A stretch of DNA of 64,000 bases from assembly GCA_007922195.1 (NCBI GenBank), contig ML682059.1, positions 18,488,904 to 18,552,903 of the forward strand. The letters run 5' to 3'. Of the stretch, positions 31,217 through 40,654 are shown piece by piece (position 1 is the stretch's first letter; each line of letters begins with the position of its first letter). The notes under the pieces were generated by a model that saw only the letters and a program-made list of their open reading frames with translations, was not told where the DNA came from and ran no database searches. A program made the position numbers and the translations under genes. The DNA comes from Podocnemis expansa. Taxonomy: Eukaryota; Chordata; Testudines; Podocnemididae.

Positions 31217-31576
31217 GTGACCGCTGAGCCATACCCCGGGGAGGCTGAGGATCCCGTAATCTACAGTCCCTATGACCTGGAGGAGCTCCCTTTGGCAGAT
31301 GAGGAAACCCCTGCCGAGCGTGGACTCCAGGACCTTGAGGAACTGCCCCTGGCTGAGGAGACCGATGTGTACGGACCCCAGGACCTTGAGGAATTGCCCC
31401 TCACCGTGGACTCCGTGACATACCCGGATCTACCTCTGATAGATGCAGAGGGATTCGGGGGCGATCCCCCCAGGCCAGCTATGAGGGGGAAACGGAAGAC
31501 ACCTACCACCTCTGGAAATAGGTACCTGGACCTGAGGAGGGGGTGGGTGGAGGAAGTGGCCCAGGGAGGGCAGTGA
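31217..31576 (+). CDS. Hypothetical 119-residue acidic protein with DLEELPL repeats
   Basis: The frame from 31217 encodes an acidic protein in which DLEELPLADEE, DLEELPLAEET and DLEELPLTVDS recur at about residues 20, 40 and 57, followed by a basic stretch (AMRGKRKTPTTSGNR) and a stop. It has no membrane segment or signal peptide. I do not recognise the family. The start is weakly supported, since the first codon may not be ATG, and the nearest downstream sequence is an assembly gap. The repeated 'gaccttgaggaactgcccct' DNA could be a transposon leader or a minisatellite that happens to stay open. The TATA box 250 bases upstream on the same strand is what makes it worth listing. Confidence 0.25.
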   Translation: MTAEPYPGEAEDPVIYSPYDLEELPLADEETPAERGLQDLEELPLAEETDVYGPQDLEELPLTVDSVTYPDLPLIDAEGFGGDPPRPAMRGKRKTPTTSGNRYLDLRRGWVEEVAQGGQ

Positions 31577-31757
31577 GTTTGGAAGGCCCCGTGCCAGCGT
31601 GTTATGGTTGGGGACCCCGCTGGCCCAGTGACTCTCCTCAGGGTCACTGGTAGGGCCCTGGGCTGAGACGCAGTGGAGCAGGTGGGCCTGCGTCTCTTTT
31701 CCCCCACCTCTCCTCCTATGGAGCCTAACCAGTGGAGGCCCTACGGAAACCCCGGGC

Positions 31758-32157
31758 NNNNNNNNNNNNNNNNNNNNNNNNNNNNNNNNNNNNNNNNNNN
31801 NNNNNNNNNNNNNNNNNNNNNNNNNNNNNNNNNNNNNNNNNNNNNNNNNNNNNNNNNNNNNNNNNNNNNNNNNNNNNNNNNNNNNNNNNNNNNNNNNNNN
31901 NNNNNNNNNNNNNNNNNNNNNNNNNNNNNNNNNNNNNNNNNNNNNNNNNNNNNNNNNNNNNNNNNNNNNNNNNNNNNNNNNNNNNNNNNNNNNNNNNNNN
32001 NNNNNNNNNNNNNNNNNNNNNNNNNNNNNNNNNNNNNNNNNNNNNNNNNNNNNNNNNNNNNNNNNNNNNNNNNNNNNNNNNNNNNNNNNNNNNNNNNNNN
32101 NNNNNNNNNNNNNNNNNNNNNNNNNNNNNNNNNNNNNNNNNNNNNNNNNNNNNNNNN
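31758..32157. other. Assembly gap, 400 N
   Basis: Exactly 400 undetermined bases, followed by a run of about 14 G. The G run and the repeat-like flanks probably defeated the assembly. Frames that cross it have no meaning. Confidence 0.99.
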
Positions 32158-33130
32158 CGGGGGGGGGGGGGGCGAGCTAAGGAGGAAGCACTAAGCAGCC
32201 AGCAGCTGGGAGCCAGAGGACCCAGGAAGGGAGGCCAGGCTGAGCTGATTTGGGCAGAGGAGACCCACAGCAGCTGGATCAGCAGAGAGCCAAGTGGAGC
32301 TGCACAGAGCAGAGCTGGAAGCAGTGACAGAGCCAGAGGTGCCTGAAGCTGGGGCAGGAGGCCAGAGAAGGAGCCCAAGGTGCTGAGCACATCTGTGCAG
32401 CCCCACAGCAGGAGGGCCGGAGGAGCCCCACTGAACCCGAGCAGCAGCTGGGAGCCGGAGCTGCAGCCATCTGGAGCTGGGTGTGGTGAGCGGCTGGGGA
32501 GCAGTGAAGGGGGGCTGACGCTGGGAAGAAGGGCCCTGCCCCTGGAGCTTGGGGACGTGTGGCCACAGCCGGAGCCTGCATCTGGCCCCTGGATCATCCA
32601 GTTGCAGCCAGGCCTGGGCAGAGGGCTTGCAAAGTGGAGGACAGACTGTGAGACTGTTCCTCAGGCCCCAGAGACTCTGTTTGTAGTGCTCCCACACCAG
32701 GCAGTGGTGCTGGGGGTTTATTGTTCACCTTTTTCCACTTTTTTTCTATTTTCTTATTCTTTTTATTTCTGTATGCTTAAATAAATTGTATATAGTAACT
32801 GGTGGGCCAGAAGTGTGGTCAGCACCCTGGAGTGGGGACACCCTAGCCCTGTCCTGAGAGACCATGATAAGAGTGGGGGTTGAGCCCCCAGGAATCCTGG
32901 GGCCCAGCCTTGTTGGGGTTACAGAGACCCCTCCAAACAGGAGATTGGGAGGTGAGCCTTTGAGGTCAGGCAGGCCTTGGGGTAAAGGAAGTGGGAGCAG
33001 GGACTCAGATCCTTTTGCTACCCACCTTCACCGGGGTGGTATACAAAGTCTGGGAAGTTCCCCACAAGAGCGGGTCCATCCCCCCCGCTTACACTTAGAA
33101 GGGACATGTGTCTGGTCCACCATCCAACTA

Positions 33131-33388
33131 AGCTCTTAGAAGCCAAATATTCTCAGTATTATGTGCATGACGTGTATTTTGACAACTAGTGGCTTTTAAT
33201 AAATCTTTTAAAGGGTATAAATGTATAGAGACATTTGGTGCTAATTTTCTCATGACATATTTCAGAGTGATTGCTCATATCTTTGAGGGATTAAAAAGTG
33301 CTGAAATAAACTCATTTTTCTTTTGGCTAAGGATTTTAAAGAAGTAGCCTTAATTTTAGACTTTTTTGCAAAGATATAAAGACATCTA
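33131..33388. other. No recognised feature
   Basis: AT-rich DNA between repeats; nothing to name. Confidence 0.5.
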
Positions 33389-33760
33389 GAGTGTTCACAC
33401 AGCAGTCTTATTTAGAAACAACAGAGGTTGTTTCAAAATAAGAAAGGCCATGTTCACACGATGCACCATTGTTTGGAAACAACAGTTTCCATTGTTTTGA
33501 AACAGTGGCGTTGTTTTGAAACAACTTAAACCCCACATGGGGACGAAACAACGTTGTTTCAAAATGATTGTTTTGAAACAGTGACTCGTTTCGAAGTAAA
33601 TGTTGTCTGAACATGCTATTTTGATTCCAGCTTTTTTTTCCTTAATTTGAATTAGCAAACTGTTAATTTGAATTAACTTATTTCAGAATAAGGCATTATT
33701 TCGATACAACTTGAATCAAAACAACTTATATCAAAATAACCCCCTGTGTGTGAACATCAG
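33389..33760. mobile_element. GTGTTCACAC-ended MITE
   Basis: Left end gtgttcacacagcagtctta, right end ccctgtgtgtgaacat, near-inverted. The interior is a series of 'gttgtttcgaaacaac'-type words and 'ttaatttgaattaac'. It is the uninterrupted form of the element seen rearranged at 18628-18960. Target duplication unclear. Confidence 0.65.
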
Positions 33761-34010
33761 GAAGCTTAGTTCAGACTTTCTTAGGACTTCCCTTGGTAGT
33801 TTGAACTAACTGGCTTTTTAGGGTGAACTAGCCGTGTTTTTTAGTTCAAACTAACTTTCTAACTAAACGTTAGTTTGAACTAAAAAAAGCATGGCTAGTG
33901 CGAACTAACTGCTTAGTTCAAACATATTTAGCCTAGTGTAGACAGGGACCAAATTTGTCTGGATTAAGCCTCCTTAATCCACATTAATTGGCTAGTGTAG
34001 ACATAGCCAG
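33761..34010. mobile_element. 'tagttcaaac' MITE, left end lost
   Basis: Repeats of 'agttcaaactaac' and 'gttagtttgaactaa' form a foldback; the right end is ggctagtgtagacatagcc (33992-34010). The matching left terminus is absent. Confidence 0.55.
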
Positions 34011-34093
34011 TGAAGCCAGCTCTATATGGCCCATGCCTGTACAATCATCATTTCCAAGGCAGAGCTTGAGCATTCAGCCTGTTTTGGAAACAT

Positions 34094-34515
34094 GGGTTAT
34101 GCCTACACTAGAGGGCTCAGGTAAATCAACTTAATAAGGTTGACTTCAAGTCAACCTTATCAAGTCCTCTTAGAGAGGCCCTACTTGTTTAAATCGAATT
34201 TCTAAAGTTGACTTAAGCTAAGGGACCCATTGAAAGTAAACTTAATAAAGTCAGCTTTAAATGGGTTCCCTGGCTTAAGTCAACTTCATAAAGTTAACTT
34301 AAATGGCTCTCCTGCCTTAAGTCTAGTTTACTAAATCAACTTCAATGGCCACATTATGTTAAGTCAACTAATAAAGTTGACTTAATCCTGAAAGTTGACT
34401 TTAAGTGTGAGAGTTATTAATTCTACTTAAGCAAGTGCTTAAGTTGGTTTAATGAACTCCAAATGTGGCCAGGGAGTTTCTTAAGTCAACTTAAGCCTCT
34501 GATGTAGACGTAGAC
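34094..34515. mobile_element. 'aagtcaactta' MITE
   Basis: Left end gggttatgcctacactagag and right end cctctgatgtagacgtagac mirror each other. The interior is many 'taagtcaactt/aagttgactta' words that can fold on themselves, including 'cttaagcaagtgcttaag' as in the copy at 28535. Confidence 0.6.
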
Positions 34516-34663
34516 ATGGGCATCACAGCCATGCTGGTGAGGACATGCTGTTCTACACACATGCAAGTCAGAATTTTATATACTGTTATGTCACAGGGTC
34601 CCTAGCATCCTTGATTGGTATACCTGCTTTAGGTCTTGATTCACTTCCAGAGGATCTGATTTT

Positions 34664-34776
34664 TGCCTGGCTGGACAAAACCATGACTGCGATGATTTAG
34701 TGGGAGTGGTCCTGCCTCTGGCAGGGGGTTGGACTAGATGACCTATGAGGTCCCTTCCAACCCTATGATTCTGATT
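34664..34776 (+). mobile_element. 5'-truncated CR1 3' end
   Basis: Begins in the last ORF2 codons (AWLDKTMTAMI then stop) and continues with 'gggggttggactagatgacc', 'aggtcccttccaacccta' and 'tgattctgattc'. It corresponds to 3870-3983 of the younger CR1. Confidence 0.9.
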
Positions 34777-35099
34777 CACTGTGGGCTGTGGAATAAGTTG
34801 CCTATCAATCCTGCAGGAGTTATAGGAAATTGTTCTGAATGGCTTTCACCCACCAACAACTCAGCTGAGTCATTTTGTGTCTGCACATTCTCAGCAGCTA
34901 CAGCCATCAGCATGGATCCTTATCCATTAAAAGAAATTTTCTACCTCATAGCCAGTTGTATTTCAAGAATAAGTGGGAGCACCTGGTGGATATGCCAGTG
35001 GAATGGAGGAAGTAACTAATTCTAACTTCAAACCAGCTGACAGTGCTCATGCCTGTTGATTTAGCCATAGATTCCATCTATATCGATTGGTACTTCTGA
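34777..35099. other. No firm feature; possibly 5' part of the decayed Harbinger
   Basis: Mixed composition with no clear frame. Its position just upstream of the transposase remnant at 35100 makes it likely to belong to the same element. Confidence 0.35.
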
Positions 35100-35942
35100 A
35101 GTAGGACCGCAAGCAGAGACTGGTGGGATCATGTCACCAAGTAGCCATGGGCTGACCAGCAGTGGGACCAAAACTTTCACATGAAAAGTTTCTAGCAGCT
35201 TATCACATCATCCCTCCAGCACTATAACTCCCACATGAGAGAGGCCATGAGAGTCCAGAAGTGGGTTATGACAGCCTTATGGAAGCTGATACCCCAGACT
35301 GCTACCAATCTGTGATTAACCAGTTTGGAGTTGACAATCATCTTTTGGGGTTGCTATGACTGAAAATTTGTGAGGCAATGAGCATTATGATGTACCCAGA
35401 GATGTTGGGATTTATAAAATGTTGCTGCAATAATTCCTGGTTTTGAGAAACTGGACTTTCAAATTGCCCTAGGGCCTCTTATGGGACTCTTGTACTATTG
35501 CTTGCCCTGTGCATGGAGCTCATGAGTACATAAACCATAAAGGGACTACCCCCATTGTTACTGAGGCTCTAGTTGACTCCAGGGGCAGATCACTTGGGAT
35601 CCACTTAGAGAGTGCATGGTGCTAGGGTGTATCTCAGACCAGGACTTTACCCTCATGGACAAGTTGGAGAATTAGTCCCACTGAATGACCTACTTAGTCC
35701 ATGTTGAAACCATAACTTGACTCCAGAGGATCTGATAAAAGAACGTTCAATGCCCTCAATAGCTGTCAGTGCGGTGGAATGTTCATTTGAAAGATTGAAA
35801 TCTATTTGGCACTGCTTCCAAAACAATTTGAATGCCAGTGTCATCAGTGGGGGCGTGTATGCTATGTTCTGCACAGTATCTGCAAACAAGACTGGGAACT
35901 CATTTGCCAGGAGTGGACTCAGGGCAGTGCTGGATTTCTAAA
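35100..35942 (+). pseudogene. Heavily decayed Harbinger-type transposase
   Basis: Frames read in sequence give DWWDHVTK...QQWDQNFHMKSF, SHMREAMRVQKWVMTALWKL and, near the end, CSFERLKSIWHCFQNN...MFCTVSANKTGNSF. This order (W..NFHM, then MR.A..V.K.V..ALWKL, then F.RLK..W.C, then C..H/N) follows the PIF/Harbinger transposase as in 21430-22440. Many stops and frame changes; the catalytic Asp motifs are no longer readable. It is a different, older subfamily from the element at 20920. Confidence 0.6.
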
Positions 35943-36627
35943 CTAGTGCACACAGCCAGGCAGTGTACTTGTCATGACTGGCACTGGAGCTACAGGCATA
36001 AAACAAACCTGAGATACTTTGTGCACCACATAATGGGTTTGCATGGTCCCATGAATGAATAAAACAAGATTGGAAGTTGTGTTCTATATGGAAGTGGAGT
36101 GGCTGCTAGGTTTTTTGTATTGTTATGCATTCTTATGACTTTTGTAAACACTTTCCTGAAATGTTTCCTGAGCTGTGTTATAATTGTACAAATCCTGGCC
36201 ATATACTTCAATTCACAGTTTATGGATTACTATGATGACAATTTGTAAATTTGTGTGATGAAATGTACTGAGAATGAGCATATGAAGACATTTATGAAAG
36301 GCTGTGCCACTGTTAACATGACATATAATAAACAGTGTGATTGGAAGGGGTGGGTCTTAAATTTGAGTCAGAGCCTAGGCTTAGTGCTGTGTAGACAGAC
36401 CCCCAGGCTTCTAAAAAGACTCCAGTGCCAGAAGGCCAATGCCCTTCAAACTGACAACAACCATCATTGTCTGCCCTTCAAATACTCTCCTCTTTCTTCT
36501 GGCTAATGAGAACTAACAAATCTCCCCCTATTGGAGGAGCTTGAATAGATGTCTGTGGTTCATGTTTGAACATCCTCAATATCCTGGGTAATGAAAAGAG
36601 ATCATAGACCAAAAATTCCATTCTGGG
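35943..36627. other. No recognised feature
   Basis: AT-rich DNA that may include the 3' part of the decayed Harbinger element. No ends, gene or named repeat found. Confidence 0.4.
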
Positions 36628-36733
36628 CAGGAATATGAAAATTGCCATTCTGGCTCAGACCTAGGATCCATCTAGTCAAGTATCCTAGCTCTAACAGTGG
36701 TCAACATCAGCTGCTTCAGAGGAAAGTGAAAAA
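36628..36733 (+). repeat. SINE-like reptile repeat
   Basis: The run 'attgccattctggctcagac', 'gatccatctagtcaagtatcc', 'acagtggtcaacatcagctg', 'cttcagaggaa' follows a well-known interspersed repeat of turtles and other reptiles (attgccatactgg-tcagacc-atggtccatctagtccagtatcctg). Class not certain; probably a SINE or LINE tail. Confidence 0.55.
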
Positions 36734-37304
36734 CCATTGCAGCTATGTGCAATATCTGGGGACAAAACTATATTAAGCTTGGGAATGGTTTATGTAACAC
36801 TGTGGACCAGGGATTCTCTGCAACTTCGGGGCAGAGTGTTTGTACAGCTCCAGCAGAAACAAAAACCACTGGGGGTGCTTAAATTGGATCACTCAAGTTT
36901 TAAACACCTCCAGTCCAGAGAGAAACCACCCCCTGATGAGGCTTACATATACTGTGCTTTCCAGAAACCTGCAAAGAAAGGACTTTTTTTTTTATAGAAA
37001 AAGCAGGGTTTAAAGTAACTCAGAGACTTCTTCTGATCCAGCAAATGGATAGGACCTTATACCTAAGGGGTCTCCAACCTTTGCAGAAGTGTTGAAAAGA
37101 CTTCAGCCCACTAGTGTGCCTTACGACCGAGGGTCAGATAAGCTTTAGAAGATACATAGGAATTTATGTTGTTTTTATATATTTACTGTGTAATGCTTTT
37201 ATCTTATGGATAAGCATACTTGCTTAGAAAGAGCAGTGTGGTAACTACTGGCAATACATTATTTATAGCCCTCTGAGACAGAGCAATGCATAACAAACAG
37301 GGAG
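36734..37304. other. Unremarkable DNA with a short hAT-like piece
   Basis: At 37069-37140 'ggggtctccaacctttgcag' and 'gtgccttacgaccgagggtc' look like the left end of a hAT element; the right end is missing. The rest shows nothing I can name. Confidence 0.4.
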
Positions 37305-37360
37305 TCAGACTCCTTGTTTGTTTCTCTGGACTAGACTAACACGGCTCCCCTCTTTGGAAC
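37305..37360 (+). repeat. Fragment of the 'agtctagttcag' SINE-like repeat
   Basis: 'agactccttgtttgtttctc', 'ggactagactaacacggctc' and 'ccctctttgg' match 24718-24768 ('gactcgttgtttgtttcac', 'gaactagactaacacagctg'). Confidence 0.7.
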
Positions 37361-37764
37361 AGAACAACGCATAGGCTGTGCACATTAGGCAGATTAGCTT
37401 GCTGGTGTTATTGCTGTATAAGGCAGAAAGCTGTGCAGCCTTAAAGCCCCAGGCAGGAGGAAGAGAAACATAGGTGCCCACCCAGGAGAGGGAATGACTA
37501 GGAGCTGGAAACCTCAAGAAAGTGTCCTTAAGTGACTATGGAGAGGGAATACAAGTGCAATTGCCCAAAACTATGACAACTCTAAAGCAGGCTATCATAC
37601 AATATATTCCTAACTCCCTCAATCAAAAACTCCTTATGCCCTGGAGCATGAGGGTTCCTATTCCCTCCTGGGTTTGGAACGAGAATTATTCTGGACATTT
37701 TCAGTATCCAGATAAAAGTCCAATTCTTTAAAAAAATAAAATCCTGCTAAACCTAAAGCTAATT
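37361..37764. other. No recognised feature
   Basis: No supported gene or named repeat. Confidence 0.5.
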
Positions 37765-37772
37765 GCCTAAAA

Positions 37773-37960
37773 CAGGGGTGTCAATCTCAAATCACCATGA
37801 AGGCCGCGTCAGAACTAGTAAATTAGCCCATGGGCCACACCACTGAAACCTTTCCATACAAGAATATAGCAAATATCAGTAACAACAGTATTGCTGTGGG
37901 CCTCAGGAAATAACTTTAGGGGCCGCACGCAGCCTCCAGGCCATGTGTTTGAGACCACTG
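37773..37960. mobile_element. 188-bp hAT MITE
   Basis: Inverted ends caggggtgtcaatctcaaa and tgtgtttgagaccactg. The flanks gcctaaaa (37765-37772) and acctaaat (37961-37968) share six of eight bases, a worn 8-bp duplication. Inner 'aggccgcg' and 'gggccgcac' words are usual in this hAT family. Confidence 0.8.
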
Positions 37961-37968
37961 ACCTAAAT

Positions 37969-38225
37969 CCTTATTTAGGCACCAAAAACCAGTTGGTATT
38001 TGGGTGTACAAATGGTGCAGTTAGGAACTTTACTTTTAAGACAATAGCACTTATTTTACTCTAAATTACAGGGTTACAACATAACAGTGGAAACAAAAGC
38101 AAATTATATAAAATCTGCATCATAAGTATAAGTAGAAGCCTAATAACACTAACACAAACTTTTGTTACAAAGAAAAGGAAAAAACAAATTAACAGAACTT
38201 ACAAATGAGACTTGATAGAATTCAG
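37969..38225. other. No recognised feature
   Basis: AT-rich DNA without named content. Confidence 0.5.
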
Positions 38226-38675
38226 GGGATACTGCAAAATAGTTATTTTGAAATAACTATTTTGAAATAGCATTATTTCAAATTTATTATTTCAAAATAG
38301 CAACCTAGTGAAGACTCTATTTCAAAATAAGGTAGGAATTATTATTTCAAAATAGGGCATTTTCACTAGACTTTCTATTTCAAAATAGGGGAAGGCAGGG
38401 AAAAGTATAGGGCCATTGTTCAAAAAAAGCAAATGCCACAGCTTGGAAAAGTTTTTTCACAATAACTTCTTCAAAAGAATAGCTCGTGTGAAAAGCAGGT
38501 TTAGTTATTTTGAAATAGTGCTTCATTTTTTTTTTCTTCAAAATAATGAAGTGCTTATTTCAAAATAACAAAATGACTGCATGGACAGGTAAAAAGTTGT
38601 TTGTTTTTGTTTTTTGTTTTTTTAAATAATCTTTCTTATTTCAAAAAAAAAAATCTTTCCAGTGTAGACATACCC
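38226..38675. mobile_element. 'ttatttcaaaataa' MITE
   Basis: Repeated 'ttattttgaaataa' and 'tatttcaaaata' words make most of the sequence self-complementary. The right end is cagtgtagacataccc (38660-38675). The left end is poorly matched (ggggatactgcaaaatag). An internal 'gactgcatggacagg' resembles the Harbinger terminus at 24570, so two elements may be joined here. Confidence 0.5.
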
Positions 38676-38700
38676 AGGGTGACATCTCTGTATACATACG

Positions 38701-39438
38701 GGCAACATCTACATTGCAGAGCATTTCTGGAAAAGCTTTTTTCAAAAAAAATTATTTCAAAATATATTTGGAATAATTATCTCAAAATAATTTTTTTCAA
38801 AAATGCTATTTTGGGAGAACAGTCTGGGGATGGCTCCTTGTCCCAAAATACCGCTGCTTTTTTTTTTCCCGAAAGTGAAAGTCTACACCGGACTTTCTTT
38901 TTTGAAAGAAAGAAAGCCAATGGAAGAGAGAGGCAGGCTTTTTCGAAAAAAATGCTTTGCTGCATCCAGCCATGGCTTTTTTTGAGAAAGCTATCACTAA
39001 TAAGGCTTTTTCTTTCAAAAAACTGCTGGGCTTAGCTTTTTTGAAAAAGCGCACCAGTATCGTGAAATACCAAAGCACTTTTTTGCCAACACTAAACCTA
39101 AAACTAAAAAAAAAAAAAGCCTTTCTCAAGCTAGCTTTTTTTGAAAAAAGCCATCAACAGATGCTGCAAAAGCTTTTTTTGAAAAAGCATGCCTGTCTCT
39201 TCCATTGGCTTTCTTTTTTAAATTAAAATATTTTAAAAAAAAAAGTCCAGTGTAGACTTTTACTTTCCAAAAAAAAAAAAAGCCATGGTATTTCAGGACA
39301 AGAAACCAACCCTGGACAGTTCCCCCAAAATAGAATTTTTGAAAAAAGTTGTTTTGAGATAATTATTCCAAATATATTTTAAAATATTTTTTTCAGAAAA
39401 AGTTTTTTATGAAAATGATCTACAATATAGACATAGCC
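38701..39438. mobile_element. Long inverted repeat (foldback element), about 740 bp
   Basis: The first half reads as the reverse complement of the second half with few differences. Paired blocks: 'tatatttggaataattatct' at 38762 against 'agataattattccaaatata' ending at 39376; 'gcttttttcaaaa' near 38736 against 'aaaaagttttttatg'; 'gaaagccaatggaagaga' near 38910 against 'tctcttccattggctttc' near 39198. The centre is near 39070. Outer ends are ggcaacatctacattgcaga and gatctacaatatagacatagcc, the same 'tgtctaca' terminus as other MITEs here. The open frames it contains are a by-product of A/T-rich repeats. Confidence 0.85.
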
Positions 39439-39607
39439 ATACTGTGTACCAGTACAAGCAAGCCTGGAAGAAAGAAATATATTGTCTGGCTCTGTTCTAG
39501 ACTTGTTTTCATCCTGTTTTTTTGTTTGTTTTCTTATTTCCACTACCTCTTCCAATTTACATTGATAAACTCCTGCCAAGTATAGATATTCCATTATCAA
39601 ACTTCTA
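39439..39607. other. Short spacer, nothing recognised
   Basis: Unremarkable AT-rich spacer between two elements. Confidence 0.5.
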
Positions 39608-40100
39608 GGATATGTCCACACTTCTCTTTTATTTTGAAATAACACTGGTTATTTCAAAATAAAAGAGATTAGGTCCATGCGACATATTCTTATATTGAAA
39701 TGACGGGCTCCGTCATTTTGAAATAAGAGCCATCATTTCAAAATAGCTTAAACCTCCTTTAAATCAAAACAGCTGTTATTTCAAAATGGTTGTTTTGAAA
39801 TAAAGCCGTTCAAACATGTTATTTCGAAATAACCATTATTTCAAAATAACACTTTTGCCCTTCTCCTTCCCAGGGTGCCTTCCTCTTAGCCTATATTGGG
39901 TGGGGGCATGGCCCAGGGAGGGGACCATGTTGCCACACCTCCCATAGTGCCCCTCTCCTAAAGCAAAATAGCAAGTCCTGTGTTTGGACATGCTATTTTG
40001 CTTTGAGCTTTTTCCTTAATTTGAATTAACTTATTTCAAAATAAGGTCTTTATTTCGAAATAACTCATTTCGAAATAATGATATATGTATGGACATAGCC
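39608..40100 (-). mobile_element. Harbinger-derived MITE
   Basis: Inverted ends ggatatgtccacac and gtatggacatagcc, flanked by cta at 39605-39607 and 40101-40103. On the minus strand the interior (about 39920-40005) aligns over some 75 bases with 21047-21125 of the Harbinger element: 'caaaatagcatgtcca', 'gacttgctattttg', 'aggagaggggca', 'tgggaggtgtggcaacatgg'. No coding frame. Confidence 0.85.
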
Positions 40101-40161
40101 CTACAGTTGGTAATTTTAAAATCACTTCACCTTGAAACCCACCTTTGAATGTGGTGTACAG

Positions 40162-40646
40162 CGGTGGTTTTCAACCAGTATTCCACCATACACTTGTGTG
40201 CCATGAGAACTGTCCAAGTGTTCCATGAAATTTTGTATAAAGGTAATGAAAATCTATGTAAAACAAACATTGTTTCATCTTAAACACCAGTCTCTCCAAC
40301 CAAAATTACAGCCCATAAAACTCTTAAAAATTAATCATCAAATTAAAAGTGAGGTATAAATCTTTTGATTTTAAAACATGAACATTCTAAATGCAGGTGG
40401 CCAAAGGGCAAATTGAGATGACATGTATTTTTTTTCCAGTAGATTTTAAACATTAATGCAGTTGATCCTTCTTTAGCTTGCTGTATGCACTATGTTTCAA
40501 ACCTCTCTAGTAAGACCATAACCATAGTAAATGTAAGTAAATGTGACATTTATGAACAATCAATTCAGCTGAAAAAAGTGGGTGTGCTGTGGAATTTTTT
40601 GTCTCATTGAAGTGTTCTATGTTACTGAAAAGGTTGGGAGCCACTG
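40162..40646. mobile_element. 485-bp hAT MITE with 8-bp target duplication
   Basis: Inverted ends cggtggttttcaacc and ggttgggagccactg, flanked by the identical 8-mer gtgtacag at 40154-40161 and 40647-40654. The sub-terminal 'gtgtgccatgag' and 'aagtgttctatg' blocks relate it to the hAT element at 26382. Interior AT-rich, non-coding. Confidence 0.9.
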
Positions 40647-40654
40647 GTGTACAG

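Larger units (their letters stand above)
30800..33130 (+). repeat. G-rich repeat-like unit with promoter and poly(A) landmarks, cut by an assembly gap
   Basis: The unit contains a GC box (ggggcggggc, about 30936-30945), a TATA box (gtataaaag, 30963-30971), a 119-codon frame (31217-31576), the gap, a run of 'ggagctg/cagcagctggg' words (32170-32600), then a T-rich stretch and 'cttaaataaattgtatatag' (about 32776-32795). After the poly(A) signal is 'actggtgggccagaagtgtg...cactttcaccggggtggtatac'. It looks like a transposon or LTR-type unit rather than a host gene, since I recognise no host protein. Class and boundaries are not established. Confidence 0.4.

Noticed and set aside
31673..32597. Frames crossing the N run
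   Set aside because: Their length is an artefact of the unsequenced gap.
38601..39226. Overlapping Lys/Phe-rich frames on both strands
   Set aside because: Produced by A- and T-runs of the long inverted repeat, with no family resemblance.
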